Made by a program: the position numbers and the translations under genes. Source: Oreocharis arfaki (Eukaryota > Chordata > Aves > Passeriformes > Paramythiidae). From it: DNA of 64,000 bases. The DNA is taken from the NCBI GenBank assembly GCA_013398015.1, contig VZRR01004497.1, positions 1,008,210 through 1,072,209 of the forward strand, in the 5' to 3' direction. The notes under the pieces were generated by a model that was not told where the DNA came from, made no database searches, and was given only the letters and a program-made list of their open reading frames with translations. Positions 1 to 11,746 of this stretch are shown here, piece after piece; the first letter of the stretch is position 1; every line of letters starts with the position of its first letter.

Positions 1-70
1 NNNNNNNNNNNNNNNNNNNNNNNNNNNNNNNNNNNNNNNNNNNNNNNNNNNNNNNNNNNNNNNNNNNNNN
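1..70. other. Assembly gap
   Basis: All bases are N. The gap directly precedes a CpG island and lies upstream of the first visible YTHDF3 coding exon, so it may hide promoter sequence, 5' UTR and the first coding exon. A second, single unresolved base lies at 62509. Confidence 0.99.
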
Positions 71-560
71 CCCGTCCCGCGGCGCTGGCGAGGGGGGGGG
101 GGCGGCCGCCCGCTCTCTCTCTCCCCTTCCCTCTTCCCGGCCCCGTCGTTACCTCCGGCGGGGGAGGGCGGCGGCAGGGCGGCCACCTGCACCTTCCCTC
201 GCCGCCGGGGCGGCGCGGTTCGCGGCCTTTTCCTTCCCTGCTTCCTTCCCTCCCCGCCGCCATGGGGAGCGGCTGTCCATCGGAGCCGGGATGGCGGGCC
301 CCTTTCCCGGCCCGGCCGCCCCTATTTATAACCGCTGATCCGCGCCGGAGCCGCTCCGCCTCCCCGCCCGCCCGCAAGGCCCGCCGGCGCTCAGCCCCGA
401 GCGCTGCCGGCCCGGCCCCCGCCCGCGGCCCCCTTTGTGTGTGACCTGCCCGGGTGCCGGCCCTTCCCGGCCAGGCCCCGCGGGCTCCCGGTTCTTCGCT
501 CCGGGAGCGCCGTAGTGCCGGGCTCCCCGCGGCGCCCAGCGCCGTTTCCTCTCCCTTACG
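71..560 (+). promoter_or_regulatory. YTHDF3: CpG island at the 5' side of YTHDF3 (partly lost in gap)
   Basis: This stretch is very rich in G, C and CpG, with GC-box-like runs such as CCCGCCCGCC, and falls abruptly to T-rich sequence after about 560-750. It lies about 1.5 kb before the first visible YTHDF3 coding exon and has the composition of a vertebrate housekeeping-type promoter island. I infer that it covers the promoter, 5' UTR or beginning of intron 1 of YTHDF3. Where transcription starts cannot be decided because the upstream side is in the gap. Open frames across it are by-products of GC-rich sequence lacking stop codons. Confidence 0.8.
322..331 (+). promoter_or_regulatory. TATA-like element inside the CpG island
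   Basis: The string CTATTTATAA stands alone as an AT-rich island in otherwise GC-rich sequence and is followed by GC-box-like motifs. It resembles a TATA box and could mark an alternative first exon of YTHDF3. This rests on the motif only; no start site is visible. Confidence 0.3.
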
Positions 561-2097
561 CACCCCAAACTCCCCCAGGCTCCTCATTACCGCATCCTTT
601 CTCTTCTTGCCTTTCGCTCTCTTCGCCTACATTTTCTCCTTTCGGGCCTCTGGCTTCTCTTTCCCCCCCCGGCCTCCGTTTCTTACAGCAGTTCTCGGTT
701 TTTCTCCTTGCGGTGTGCAGCACTTTTTTAAACTTGGTTCTTCACGGAGCTTAGAAGTTGTTATTTTTTTACCTTTGCTAGGCCTCTGCTGGTCTTTCTC
801 GCTTGCTGGAATCTGTTATGTCTTGATCTCTGCTTCCTTCGTGGGCTTCTGCCACTCCTCAGAAGTTTTAGCCCTGCAGTCTCTTACCTCCTTTTATTTT
901 CTCTCTGTGCCTTTAATGTTTTGTTTCTTTTGTCTCTGTGCATGCTCTCCAGTTTCCTTTAAGTATTTATTTCTAGCTCAGTGATCTCTTAGCTTTTCAT
1001 TGTTTTGTCTTTCATGAAGGCTGCTTATTCCCGACTTTTTTTAGTTCTGTGTCTCTTTTTGGTCTTTGCATGCCTTTGTGTCTGGTTTAGATTCATCCCA
1101 AAAGATGAGGTGGTTAGGGTTTTTAAGGTTACAGAGATTTTTACCGCTTTGGGAGAGGGCGGTGACTAACCAGTGCGCCTCTACATGAAGCAGCATTGAA
1201 CAGCGTTGTGGTAACTCTGAGACAAATGCACATGAAAGTAACATGGAGGTGGTTTCCTCCTAAACTTTCAAACCTCTGACTACTGAGCTCTTCAGGACTA
1301 AAAATTTTTAAGGGAGTGATGGAGCCTGGAGAAGGTGAATTAGATTTTCATAGACTAGCATTTGTTTTTCTAAGTTATTTTTTCTTGCTGTAGTGGAATT
1401 AAGGATGCTGTAACTTGTACTGTTACATTGATTCTTAGTGCATGACAGATTAACAGTGTTTTGTAATGACTAATCCTAAAAAAAAAAAAAATCCTCCTTA
1501 AGGAATTATTTCCTTGTGTGAAAGCTTTGTACAGACTGTATCATTTTATCAATGTAATTGTCTAGGTGAGGAATGCACAACTTGAAGTTCACCATATGAT
1601 ACCACTGTATATGCCTTTGTATATCTAAAAAGCAAGGCATTGTGTGTTATTCTCTGATAAGTTCCTGTCAGTCAATTTAAAAGATGACATATCATTATGA
1701 AATTTGGGTATTGGCAGTCATCTTAAGCTACTAACTTTTTTTTTAACTCTGTGTATTTTTTTTTATTGCTTGTTTTTTCGGGCCCAGGGACAATCAAAAT
1801 TCACTTTTTCAGCTTTTCAGCACCATTAAAGCTTCACATGCTGTTAAATCCTAGATGATTTCAATGGTTTTTAGTAGAATTCTATCAGGTTTTGATTTTG
1901 TAGTATTTTATAACGTTATTTTAAGTAATGTTTCAACATTTTTATAATAGCATGGCTTTAGTAATATTTTAAGATAATATTTAAGTTGAAAAGGGCAGGA
2001 TTGGCAAATAAATAGAATTACACTGAAGTTAATTTTAGAGAATTCTAACTGAACTTGTTTTGCTTTTCCCACCCCTCCCCCACTTTCCTATATACAG
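561..2097 (+). other. YTHDF3: Intron 1 of YTHDF3 (3' part)
   Basis: T-rich, non-coding sequence between the CpG island and the first visible coding exon. It ends in a pyrimidine-rich tract and a CAG acceptor at 2095-2097. I found no match to the family's first coding exon (residues MSATSVDQ in mammals) anywhere from 71 to 2097. No repeat family is recognisable apart from short A and T runs. Confidence 0.75.
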
Positions 2098-2122
2098 AGA
2101 CCTAAAGGACAGGGAAATAAAG
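2098..2122 (+). CDS. YTHDF3: YTHDF3 coding exon 2 (residues 9-16 plus one base)
   Basis: This 25-bp micro-exon translates as RPKGQGNK plus the first base of a valine codon, matching the N-terminal segment known in vertebrate YTHDF3. It is bounded by a polypyrimidine tract with CAG at 2095-2097 and a strong donor, GTAAGT, starting at 2123. It begins in phase 0 and ends in phase 1, which fits the two-base start of the next exon at 7272. It is too short to show up as an open reading frame. The preceding exon with the start codon is missing from the window. Confidence 0.9.
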
Positions 2123-5100
2123 GTAAGTTAATACCTTGTATTTCTGTATAAATCTGTAATATTTCTTTTATGGAGGATAATGTCTGACAGTCATAGCAAG
2201 AGGTTGTAGCTATAGGATGTCTTTTATTTCAGAGCAGGATGACAGGAAATTGTGTGCCACAATGTTACTTTCCAGCATTTTTACTGTGGCACAGCAGTAC
2301 ATCAGTTTACAGTGTTTTATTTTGCAAAAGATTAGTGTCAGAAGTCAGACAGTTAAATAGTTATTTCTTTTTAGCTGCCTTTGTGATATGCTTGTATAAT
2401 CTCTTTTTAACAGTACACCTTGGGCCTTTCTGTGTAGTGAGTAGAATGATCAGGAAGAATCTTTTGAACAGCTTCCTTAGTTTGCTAGACAGCAACCATG
2501 TGACTAGTTACTCATATCTGCGAGCAGAAAACATCACCTTCCTTATTCTCAGAATTTTTATAGTCTTGCTTCATTTAACCACCAGTATAGAATCTTCTGT
2601 CAATGTTTGTAGGCCTTCTGCTTTTTTTGTGTTTCTGTCAGCGTCTTAGTTTCTAGATACCATACTCAATGGGATTTCTTTCCCACAGAAACAAGGAACT
2701 ACTAACTACTTAATATTCTTCTCTCTAAAATACTTGGCAAGTCGGTTGTAAACAGCATTTCAGATTATATCTTACAGTATTGTGTCTGGAATTTGTTTTC
2801 TTACTAATACTCTGTTTGGAATTTCTTTCCACCTAAACAGTACACTTGTGCCCATTTTATTTCTTAGCTGCTCAGCAAACTGAGCTATAGAATAGCATGC
2901 ACACAGCCACCTCTGTGTGTTAATATGCTTATTATACTTATGCAGATAAACATTTTACTTTTTGAGCTCAGGTACTCTTTGCCCCCCTTGGTTCATTATC
3001 TGAACTAATCTAATTGTTTTCTGTGAGCTGTCATTTAATGTTATCCACAGCGTACTTATTCTATTATTCTGTCTACGTGCAGATTATCTGCTTCTTGTTA
3101 CATATATTGCTTGTGAGGTGGCAAATGGTTCCCAGATCTCACTGAATTCGGCCTGTTCTTTTTAATTTCTCTGCATTCAGAGGAAAATGAACTTGTTTAC
3201 CTACTCAGACATTCTTAGTTAGGTCGTTCTTGAATACTTGTTCTCTCATATTCTAATATTTCTACCTTTTTTTTTTCCTCTAAAGTGCACTTTTTAACTG
3301 CTTCATGTTTTTGAAATAGTTTGTGGTTATGCCTTCCATGTTGCCCTTAAATGAGAAGAAAAGTCAGACTCATTGTAGCAAGTAGTTTGTGGCTTCACAA
3401 TCTTTGAATTATCATTTCTCAGTTTAGTGGGGTTAATGGGATGCATCTGTTAGAGAATCACACAGGTAATTTTTGAAGTATACTCTATATATGTGAATTG
3501 GACTGGAAGTATTAAGCATTTCTGTTTGGGTGCTATGTTGCAGTGTGTGAAAATGCACTAGTCAGCTTTACTTTGGTTTATTTATGTTAGCATATTTTTG
3601 TGTTCTATAATTTGTCACTGCTGTGGAATGTTTGAATCAAAACATCTCTCAGTTTGCTATGTAAGGAAGAGATTTTTGCATTTCTGAACTTGGATTTTTT
3701 TATGGAGTGCATCTTTTTAAATAATGAATACTTGTGATGTATTCTTTTGGCGAGAATATGACCTAAATGAAAACTATAGTGAAACAGAACAATTAGTCTC
3801 TGTTCTGTAATTTGGTATAATGTCTGTTTAGTGAAACTAAGTTATGACTTAGCATTATATTAAAGGTCTAGGAGATTGCAGATGGTAGCACGATGTAGCA
3901 CAAGTAGTTGGCTTTGGGTTAGAGGCTTTTTCAAGAGGATGAATTAAGTCAGTGTCAGCAGTCCTTACTGACCACATGTTAGCAGATAGTAATCTTTCAG
4001 TTGTCCTGATAGGTCTCAGCTTAGAGGAGCTTTGAGGGAAGATGTGATACTGAGTTAACAGACTAATCTGTAGTTGGTTCTGTGCATAAGAGTAGTAATG
4101 TTAAAGAGGATGTCAGAAGCTGTCCACATATCTGGTAAAGCATGTGAGAGAATGGGTGAGCAGTAAAAGGAGTGTATTCGTATTTCGTATTGAAATGAAA
4201 AATATTAGATCTGCAAATGGTATTGGTAGGTAGCTGATTTTTATTGTCTAGTAAAATGCCTTGAATGCTTTATTCTAATTGATTATAAATTGGTGTACTG
4301 TGCTGTTTCCTTCAACCACAATTTGTGGGACTGAAGTTTTAGTATGTAGAACAGTACTGTCTATTGTGTCAGATATTCATGTTGGTATTTCAGAGACTTG
4401 AATGAGTAAATCATCCTGTCATGAAAGTTTTCTTATTCTAGTTGTCAGCTACTGTACAGTTGACATAAAACATCAGAACTGACATCAATCAAATTATGTC
4501 TTACAGGGGTGTGGAGAAACAAGGCATTCCTGGAACTCTTTTTTTTTTTCCCTTCTTGTTTATTGTGCCAGTGTATCAAATCTGTTGTAGGAAGGTGCTG
4601 ACTTGTTTTTACACTTGTGTGTATAACAATTCTTTTGTTTTGTAGGAGGCTTAAATGTTCTTATTAGGTTTAAAACAAGAATGAAATGTTTTGTGTTTTT
4701 TAGTGTTTATTCTTCATGTTAAGGTGTGATGACTTCTAGCGAAAAAGTCATTCTTGTGCCTTTGGCCATCGTTTTTTGTGAGTGGTTATTCCAAGGATAG
4801 TAGCAGTTAAAAGCATATTAGCTTTAAATTCTTCTACTTGATGAGTTGCTTCTTCCCAATATCTAATTACATTGTATGTTTTCACAGTGTTTGCAGAAAC
4901 ATACGGTATTTTTAGTGTTGTATTGATACAGATATTTTTAGTATCTGTAGATTAGTTTCAATTAGTATTCTTCATCACTGCCCTGTTCAGTTGGAACACT
5001 TAACATGAGATTTTGGGAATGAGGCATTCATTTGCTCTTGTTAAATGTCTGTGTGGGCTATATTCTGCACTATTAACACATTATGTAAAGTTAGAATGAA

Positions 5101-7271
5101 GAGCTAAAGAAACATGCTTCCAGTGATGCTATTTCATTGGGAAATGTATATATTTTGCTAGGAAAAGTGTCAGTGTAGAAATATTTTGTGTCACTGACTT
5201 AAGATCTCAGTACAGAATGAATAAGAAAGAAAACAAGAATATTTGTTAGTTGTAATGTCAGACCAAAAATAATTCTGTCTTTAGTGGCCTTTAGATACCT
5301 GTGGAACAATAAACACAGCAGATGCACATTTTATGGAGATTAGCCGTCAATATGAAGAGATTAGTTTGGATGGGATACTAGTCTTGACATAGAGCTGTTT
5401 ATTCCTTTTCTTGTGGTTGCATGCTTTTAAGAAACTTGTATGCTGCTTCCCTTTTTTTTGTTATAATAGAATTGTTTGAGAGTTGTGCTGTCTGTACTAT
5501 TTGGTTAAGCCTAAGCAGTGGACATGGCATAGACAAAATGTTTTGAGGTTCCTGTGTATTACTGGGCCCAATACAGAGAAGAATATAGTGTTCCAGCTCA
5601 TTAATATGTTACCATTGTGTGCAAATTCAGGATGATTCATGACCTTAACTGAAACTCTTCGTTTATGGGGGAAAAGAACCCCTAATACCTAATGTTTGAT
5701 TTAAATGTGGTGTTTAATTAGGAATATTGTTCTACCCAGTTCTAAACTGCATTGTGCTCAGCATTGCTAGTCATATTTGGCTGTAGCTAGTATAGAAATG
5801 CAGTGTGCCAGTTTGTAATAAACGAAGTGTCAGGTATTCTTTTAAAGCTTCAAGAAGGTATTCAAAACACAAGTTTCTTTCCAGATAATTGCTTGGAAAA
5901 AAACCTTCTGTGTTAGATTATGAACTTTTACCTCTTTTTTTCTGCTGTCTGAAGTTAATAAAGTTTTCCAGGATTTTGATTATTCCTTGTGATTATATCT
6001 ATTCCTTTGTCATTTCTTTCAGCTAGTTTCATTCACTGACGGCAGTTTTGTTTTAAGGATGTTGAAGTCAAATGTGAAAAAAAATTCAAGAACCACTTGG
6101 CTTACAACGTGAATTTTGGGTGGCACCCCCCCTACCTGCAATGAAGCAGGCAAAAAAACCTGACTCTTCAACACAAATTTCAGCAACGTTGAATATTTAG
6201 TTAACATGGTCGTGTATGCTTTTCAGAAGCTTTTGCTAAAAGAGGGAAACCATAGAATTGGCTCCTAACTCAGTTTTTTGAATTTCAGAAAATCGCCTGT
6301 TTTGTTGTAACTTCTGCAGTTGTGGTTTTTCAGTGCACCTTACTGATCATCCTGGAACTTTCTTTTTTTCCCCCCACTAAACCTATTAGAAAAGTTTTAA
6401 AAAAAAAAGTTGCATTTTGATAACCAGTAATTTGTTTTTTGAGAACATATCTTCGTCTTTTGTAATTGTAAGTGCTGGTGTAAGTCCCTGTTCTGCTCTG
6501 CACCATGGGAAACAGTGGAACTTAGCAGAAATTTGTGCAGTGTGGCTTTGTTTGAATAATAGCCTGGGGGATGGTAGGATTCCCACATTTCAAGTAATTT
6601 GGGCAGCTGGAAAATTCCAGGTAGGTGTAATGCCTTAGGTGAAATGAAAGGTAATAGAAGACCAAGAAGAGCAGGTAGGAAGAGATTCCAGCATATAGTG
6701 GCGTATGTGTTGGGAAAGGCTTGCAATCACCCTTTGGGACTTAAGCTTTTATTTCTGTCTTGCTTTGTCACCTCAGAGCTTCAGAGATGTCACTAATGCA
6801 GTACAGTTATGTAGAAAATGCAGGATTATATAGCTGAATAGTGGTGTCCTTCATGGTTGTCTTGGTGGGTAACTGCCTTTCCTCCTGGCAGGAGAAAGCT
6901 GTATGTTGCAACTTTCCCTGAACCTATTGAATATGTCTATAGATCGAGTTGGTCTGCACATTTGCACTTGGTCTGGTACTTCCAGAAATGCCTGATTTAC
7001 TGCCTGTGCGAATAAGGTGTGCCTGTACTTCTTCATCTGTCTGTGGACCTCAGGAAGGAATAGTCAGGAGTAGTCTGTTCTAGCTGCCATCTTTGCAGAC
7101 CTCTCCTGAGATCTGATCCTCATGATCAGTAGAATGAGCTATTTTGTTTAAATTGGAGTGATGCTTAACAATAATGTGTATTTTAATGTACAGGTGATTA
7201 AGAAGTGCTGCCTAGATTGAAAGTGCAGCATAGATTTTCCAGATAATATTCTAATACAGATTTATTTTTAG
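2123..7271 (+). other. YTHDF3: Intron 2 of YTHDF3
   Basis: About 5.1 kb of AT-rich sequence between the GTAAGT donor at 2123 and the TTTTTAG acceptor ending at 7271. The open frames in it (for example 2239-2649 and 6397-6726) have no recognisable domain and no splice context. I see no clear repeat element in it. Confidence 0.85.
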
Positions 7272-7357
7272 TTTCAGTACAAAACGGTTCGATTCATCAA
7301 AAGGATGCAGTAAATGATGATGATTTTGAGCCATATCTAAGTAGTCAGACAAATCAG
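7272..7357 (+). CDS. YTHDF3: YTHDF3 coding exon 3 (residues 17-45)
   Basis: This 86-bp exon completes the split valine codon and encodes a segment beginning SVQNGSIHQKDAVNDDD and ending SSQTNQ, the conserved N-terminal part of YTHDF3. The acceptor AG is at 7270-7271 and the donor GTAAGT starts at 7358. It starts with the last two bases of the split codon and ends in phase 0, compatible with the exon starting at 8666. In YTHDF proteins this region belongs to the long low-complexity N-terminal half, which recruits effectors and promotes condensation rather than binding RNA. Confidence 0.93.
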
Positions 7358-8665
7358 GTAAGTGAACATTGGTTACTACCTTGAAGTTAACTTTGATGTT
7401 CGGCTGACTTCCACACTTAATTTTTGGGTATTTCTTAGCCTTACTGACTTGCCTGAATATACATTGAAATATAATTTTATATCATATTTTGTCTCATCAT
7501 ATGATATCTTAGGCAGATGAAGAATTCTTAAGAATTCTAGAAAAGCTTCAGTTAAAAAGCGTGCTTTAATGTCTCTTGCTCTTGTTGTCTGCTCTAGCTT
7601 CAGAAAGATGCAGTTACAAGAAACTTGAGCTAAAAAACAAACTCCAAACCCAAACCACAACCCCCAAACCCTTACATTTAAAACAAAATCATCGTTTTGG
7701 ATGCAGTCCAAATCAACAGTTCTATTGGCTCTGAGAACATATTAACTGCTTGGACATGATTTCCTTTAAAGGTGGTAGAAGTAGCTCATAGCTGATGACA
7801 TAATAGATAGAAGCTTAGTATTACTAAAGCTTGGTACAACTCTTCTGCCAAGAAGTTAATGACTTGACTTATCAGAGCTGTGAATTGCCTCTGTAGTTGA
7901 AAGTTAATATGAGTTATGTTAAGTTTGTAAGTTGGCGTATTCTTGAGAGAGAGAAGAGTGTAAGTTATTAAAAGACTAAGAATTTTGCTTGCTTTCACTT
8001 TTTTTTTTCCCCAATAATACAGCATTCGGAAGTCATCATATAGAGAGTGATAATGTGCAATTTTTTCTCCAAAACAACACCAGAAGTCATATGGGGGTAG
8101 TCTTTCAAATACCTCAAGAAGTAAATTCTGTGATTTCCCAGGAGTCTATCTGGTGTAGTACTGATTTAACGCCCGTTCTCAGTAGCATGGATATGTTATT
8201 TTTCTTTTTGTTGTTACTCCTGAAACAAACAGGCGTCCTTGCATCCATTTCACTGTAATATTCTGTTGGAGTCTCCAGTTAGAACTGAGACGTTTGACAA
8301 AACTAAGAATACCACAACTTTAAATCATAGTTGCAGTTATTTTTCTTTAGTTGTGAAGGTACAGTTATGAATTGTTTAGAGTAGTTTGTTATTTTCTTGG
8401 TACTGTTGGCATGGAGGCATTTTAAACCTAGCTTAGCAGCTAAAAATGAGGATAATGTTCCAAAAAAAATGGGGCCGTTTTAGTGCTTTGAGAAGGTCTT
8501 TTAAAGAAATGGCCATATCTGACAGATACCTCACTCATCATTCACATTGTGAGGAATGGTGGAATTCATATAACCCTTAAAAATGTTTCGGATTGTATTA
8601 CAGGTTTTTTTTCCCCTGAGCATAGTTGTTGGTAATGCTGATTTTTAAATTTTATTTTCTTGCAG
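7358..8665 (+). other. YTHDF3: Intron 3 of YTHDF3
   Basis: A 1.3-kb intron with a GTAAGT donor at 7358 and a TTTTATTTTCTTGCAG acceptor ending at 8665. Its only distinctive piece is an A/C-rich low-complexity tract at about 7632-7673. No exon-like or repeat-derived sequence is recognised. Confidence 0.88.
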
Positions 8666-10258
8666 AGTAACAGCTATCCACCAATGTCAGACCCATATAT
8701 GCCTAGCTATTATGCTCCATCCATTGGATTTCCATACTCTTTAGGTGAAGCAGCATGGTCAACTGCAGGTGACCCTCCAATGCCATATTTGACAACTTAT
8801 GGACAGATGAGCAATGGTGAACACCATTACATACCTGATGGTGTATTTAGTCAACCTGGGGCACTAGGAAATACCCCTCCATTTCTTGGGCAGCATGGAT
8901 TTAATTTTTTTCCTGGGAATGCAGACTTCTCTACATGGGGGACAAGTGGATCTCAGGGACAATCAACGCAAAGCTCTGCTTACAGCAGCAGCTATGGCTA
9001 TCCACCTAGTTCTCTTGGGAGAGCCATAGCAGATGGACAGGCTGGATTTGGCAGTGATACTCTGAGCAAGGTGCCTGGGATTAGCAGCATTGAGCAAGGC
9101 ATGACTGGACTGAAAATTGGTGGAGATATGACTGCTGCTGTAACAAAAACTGTAGGTTCAGCTCTGAGCAGTACAGGTATGACAAGCATTGCAGCTAACA
9201 GCGTGCCCCCAGTTAGCAGTTCAGCACCTAAACCAACCTCATGGGCTGCAATTGCAAGGAAACCTGCTAAACCTCAGCCGAAACTCAAGCCTAAAGGTAA
9301 TGTGGGCATTGGGGGCCCTGCTGTACCGCCACCACCTATAAAACACAACATGAATATTGGAACTTGGGATGACAAAGGGTCAGTGGTAAAAGCACCCCCA
9401 GCTCAACCAGTACTGCCTCCTCAGACTATAATCCAGCAGCCTCAGCCATTAATTCAACCACCACCACTGGTGCAAAGCCAACTGCCTCAACAGCAGCCTC
9501 AGCCACAGCAACCACAACAGCAACAAGGACCTCAGCAGCAGGCCCAGCCTCACCAGTTGCAGCAGCAACAGCTGCAAAACCGCTGGGTAGCTCCTCGTAA
9601 TAGGGGTGTGGGCTTCAGCCAGAACAATGGAGCTGGTAGTGAGAACTTTGGTTTAGGTGTTGTATCTGTCAGCTCTTCACCTTCTGGTGTGGAAGTGCAC
9701 CCAGTGCTGGAGAAACTAAAGGCCATAAACAACTACAATCCCAAAGACTTCGATTGGAATCTGAAGAATGGACGTGTGTTTATAATCAAAAGTTATTCAG
9801 AGGACGATATTCACCGCTCCATTAAGTACTCTATCTGGTGTAGTACTGAGCATGGTAATAAGCGCTTGGATGCTGCTTACCGGTCCCTGAATGGAAAAGG
9901 CCCACTCTATTTACTCTTCAGTGTGAATGGCAGTGGACACTTTTGTGGAGTGGCTGAGATGAAGTCTGTTGTGGACTACAATGCATATGCTGGTGTCTGG
10001 TCTCAGGATAAATGGAAGGGGAAGTTTGATGTCAAATGGATCTTTGTCAAAGACGTTCCCAATAACCAACTGCGACATATTCGCTTGGAAAACAATGACA
10101 ACAAACCGGTTACCAATTCGAGGGACACTCAAGAGGTACCCCTAGAAAAAGCCAAGCAAGTGCTTAAAATAATTGCTACTTTCAAGCATACCACCTCAAT
10201 CTTTGATGACTTTGCACATTATGAGAAGCGTCAAGAGGAGGAGGAAGCCATGCGTAGG
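8666..10258 (+). CDS. YTHDF3: YTHDF3 main coding exon: low-complexity region and YTH domain (residues 46-576)
   Basis: This exon encodes 531 residues of YTHDF3, a cytoplasmic reader of N6-methyladenosine in mRNA that acts with YTHDF1 and YTHDF2 in translation and mRNA decay. It starts right after the acceptor AG at 8664-8665, in phase 0. The first half is Y/S/G/P-rich (SNSYPPMSDPYMPSYY at the start). A P/Q-rich stretch follows at about residues 298-348 (9420-9575). The YTH domain covers about residues 414-548 (9770-10174). The three tryptophans of the methyl-adenine cage are present: W436 (9836-9838, in SIWCSTEHG), W490 (9998-10000, in GVWSQDKW) and W495 (10013-10015). They sit two positions before the human numbering, as expected from a two-residue shorter protein. 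Identity to human YTHDF3 is very high, and YTHDF1/2 fit less well. The exon ends AMRR before the donor GTAAGA at 10259. No frameshift or premature stop is seen. Confidence 0.97.
9770..10174 (+). other. YTHDF3: YTH domain of YTHDF3
   Basis: Domain-level note. The segment from about residue 414 to 548 contains the hallmark YTH strings FIIKSYSEDDIHRSIKY, LYLLFSVNGSGHFCGVAEM and KWIFVKDVPN. All three cage tryptophans are intact (W436, W490, W495). The domain is encoded within one exon. From the family, it binds the m6A base in DRACH contexts. Nothing here suggests loss of reader function. Confidence 0.95.
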
Positions 10259-10650
10259 GTAAGAAATCAGTGTCATTACAGTAGCTCTCTTTCTTTTTTT
10301 TTCTGTTTTGGAAACCTTGTTTTTCATTCATCTGCAATTTCTGTCTGCAAGTGTTGAATCAGAAAGTGGTACTTTTTATCCAAAGTGTCTACTTGATATA
10401 ACTGGCTCTTAATGAAAAAATTTAAGTTCCTGTAACTCGTTTGTTAGTTCAGTCATGTGCTTAATCACAATACTAAGGTAGGCCTGAATGAGCAGACATC
10501 TGACATGTTCCACTTCTTCAGTGCAAATGAAAACTGAATTGAATGTATTATCCATAGCTTCAGTCTTCTTGCTTAGATTTTTACAGTTTCTGGATGTCAC
10601 AGAAAGGACCAGAAATTAGAGATTTATGTTAGGTTATAGGTTAGAGATTT

Positions 10651-10678
10651 AAATGTTAGGTTATGTAACCTAACATTT
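10651..10678. repeat. Perfect inverted repeat in intron 4
   Basis: Arms AAATGTTAGGTTA (10651-10663) and TAACCTAACATTT (10666-10678) are exact reverse complements separated by two bases. Partial copies of the arm sequence (TTAGGTTATAGGTTAGAG) lie just upstream from about 10628. The DNA or transcript could form a short hairpin. No known element is recognised. Confidence 0.85.
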
Positions 10679-11746
10679 CAATTCAAATTCTGTTTTGATA
10701 AAGTGTTAACAGCATGATTACTGTGAAAAGCAGGTTTTCTCCTTGATTCAACTTACCTTTTGTACAACTGTGAAACACAGAAGTGATACAGTGATGACTT
10801 GTATAGTGTCAAAATAATTTTTTGGACCTTTCTGATAGTGCGTTTCCTAAAGAAAGTAGCGTGTAGTTCATTTCTGCAAGGAAGAGTAAATGTGATAAAT
10901 CTGTAGAGGAATTTCTAGTTTTGAAGGCATTTCAGGAAACTGGACAAGGGAATAGCATTTAATTCAAGCAGTTTTATAGTACTTGTCTACTTTGTCTTAT
11001 GTACTCTCCCTAATCATAACACTTGTGTTCACCATTGGCCACAATATTTACTTTTCCTGTATTTACTTTCATTCCAGACTTGCCAGTAACTGTAAATGTA
11101 TGATTTGTCTCATGGTTAGAAACATTTCCGGAGCCATTTTTACCAGTTAGATGATATGCAAGCATTCAAAAATGGGAGTTCTCATCAGCACGGTTTGGTG
11201 CATGATCTCTGTTCATCATGTCACACCACTCACTGAAAAAAAAAAACCCCTAAGTTTGGGGTTTATGTTAACTAGGGGCCTTGAGACATGTGAAGTTGAG
11301 AATTTGTTCACTTGAAGCCGACACATAAAGAGGCTGCAAAGCAGGTGAAACGCTTACTTCTAGGTTTCTAGTACTGTGATGGCTTCACCCCTCTTGTACA
11401 TTCCTAATCCTTCAACAAGTGTGTTTTATCTCTTGTAGAACAATGTTGGGCATATCCCAGATTGATTTTTGTTGTTCTATTGCATGACTCTGCAATAAAT
11501 TGTCATGTTGGAAGTTTTCTGTTGTTGGGAGGCTAGATGAATATCCCAGTTAAGTGTGTAATGCCTTTTGGATTTTTCTTCTAAAAAGAAAAAGGATTAT
11601 GCCCTGAATGAGTATTGTTACTTTCATGGTATCTTGATGATGGGGTGGTGGACTGCTTTCTTAACTAATATTTAGTGTAAGGGGGAAACATTGACTTTTT
11701 TGGGCTTTGGTACAACTTCATCAAGTGCAAAATCACCAGCCAGTTA

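Noticed and set aside
262..984. Overlapping open frames of 60-176 codons in and after the CpG island
   Set aside because: They arise from stop-poor GC- and C/T-rich sequence, lack domains and do not match the YTHDF3 N-terminus.
2239..2649. 136-codon open frame in intron 2
   Set aside because: It lies between verified coding exons, is hydrophobic by T-rich composition only and has no family match that I recognise.
8660..8665. Open frame reaching back to TTG at 8660 as a possible start of the YTHDF3 large exon
   Set aside because: These six bases are the end of the intron 3 acceptor (TTGCAG). The protein continues from exon 3 by splicing and TTG is not its start.
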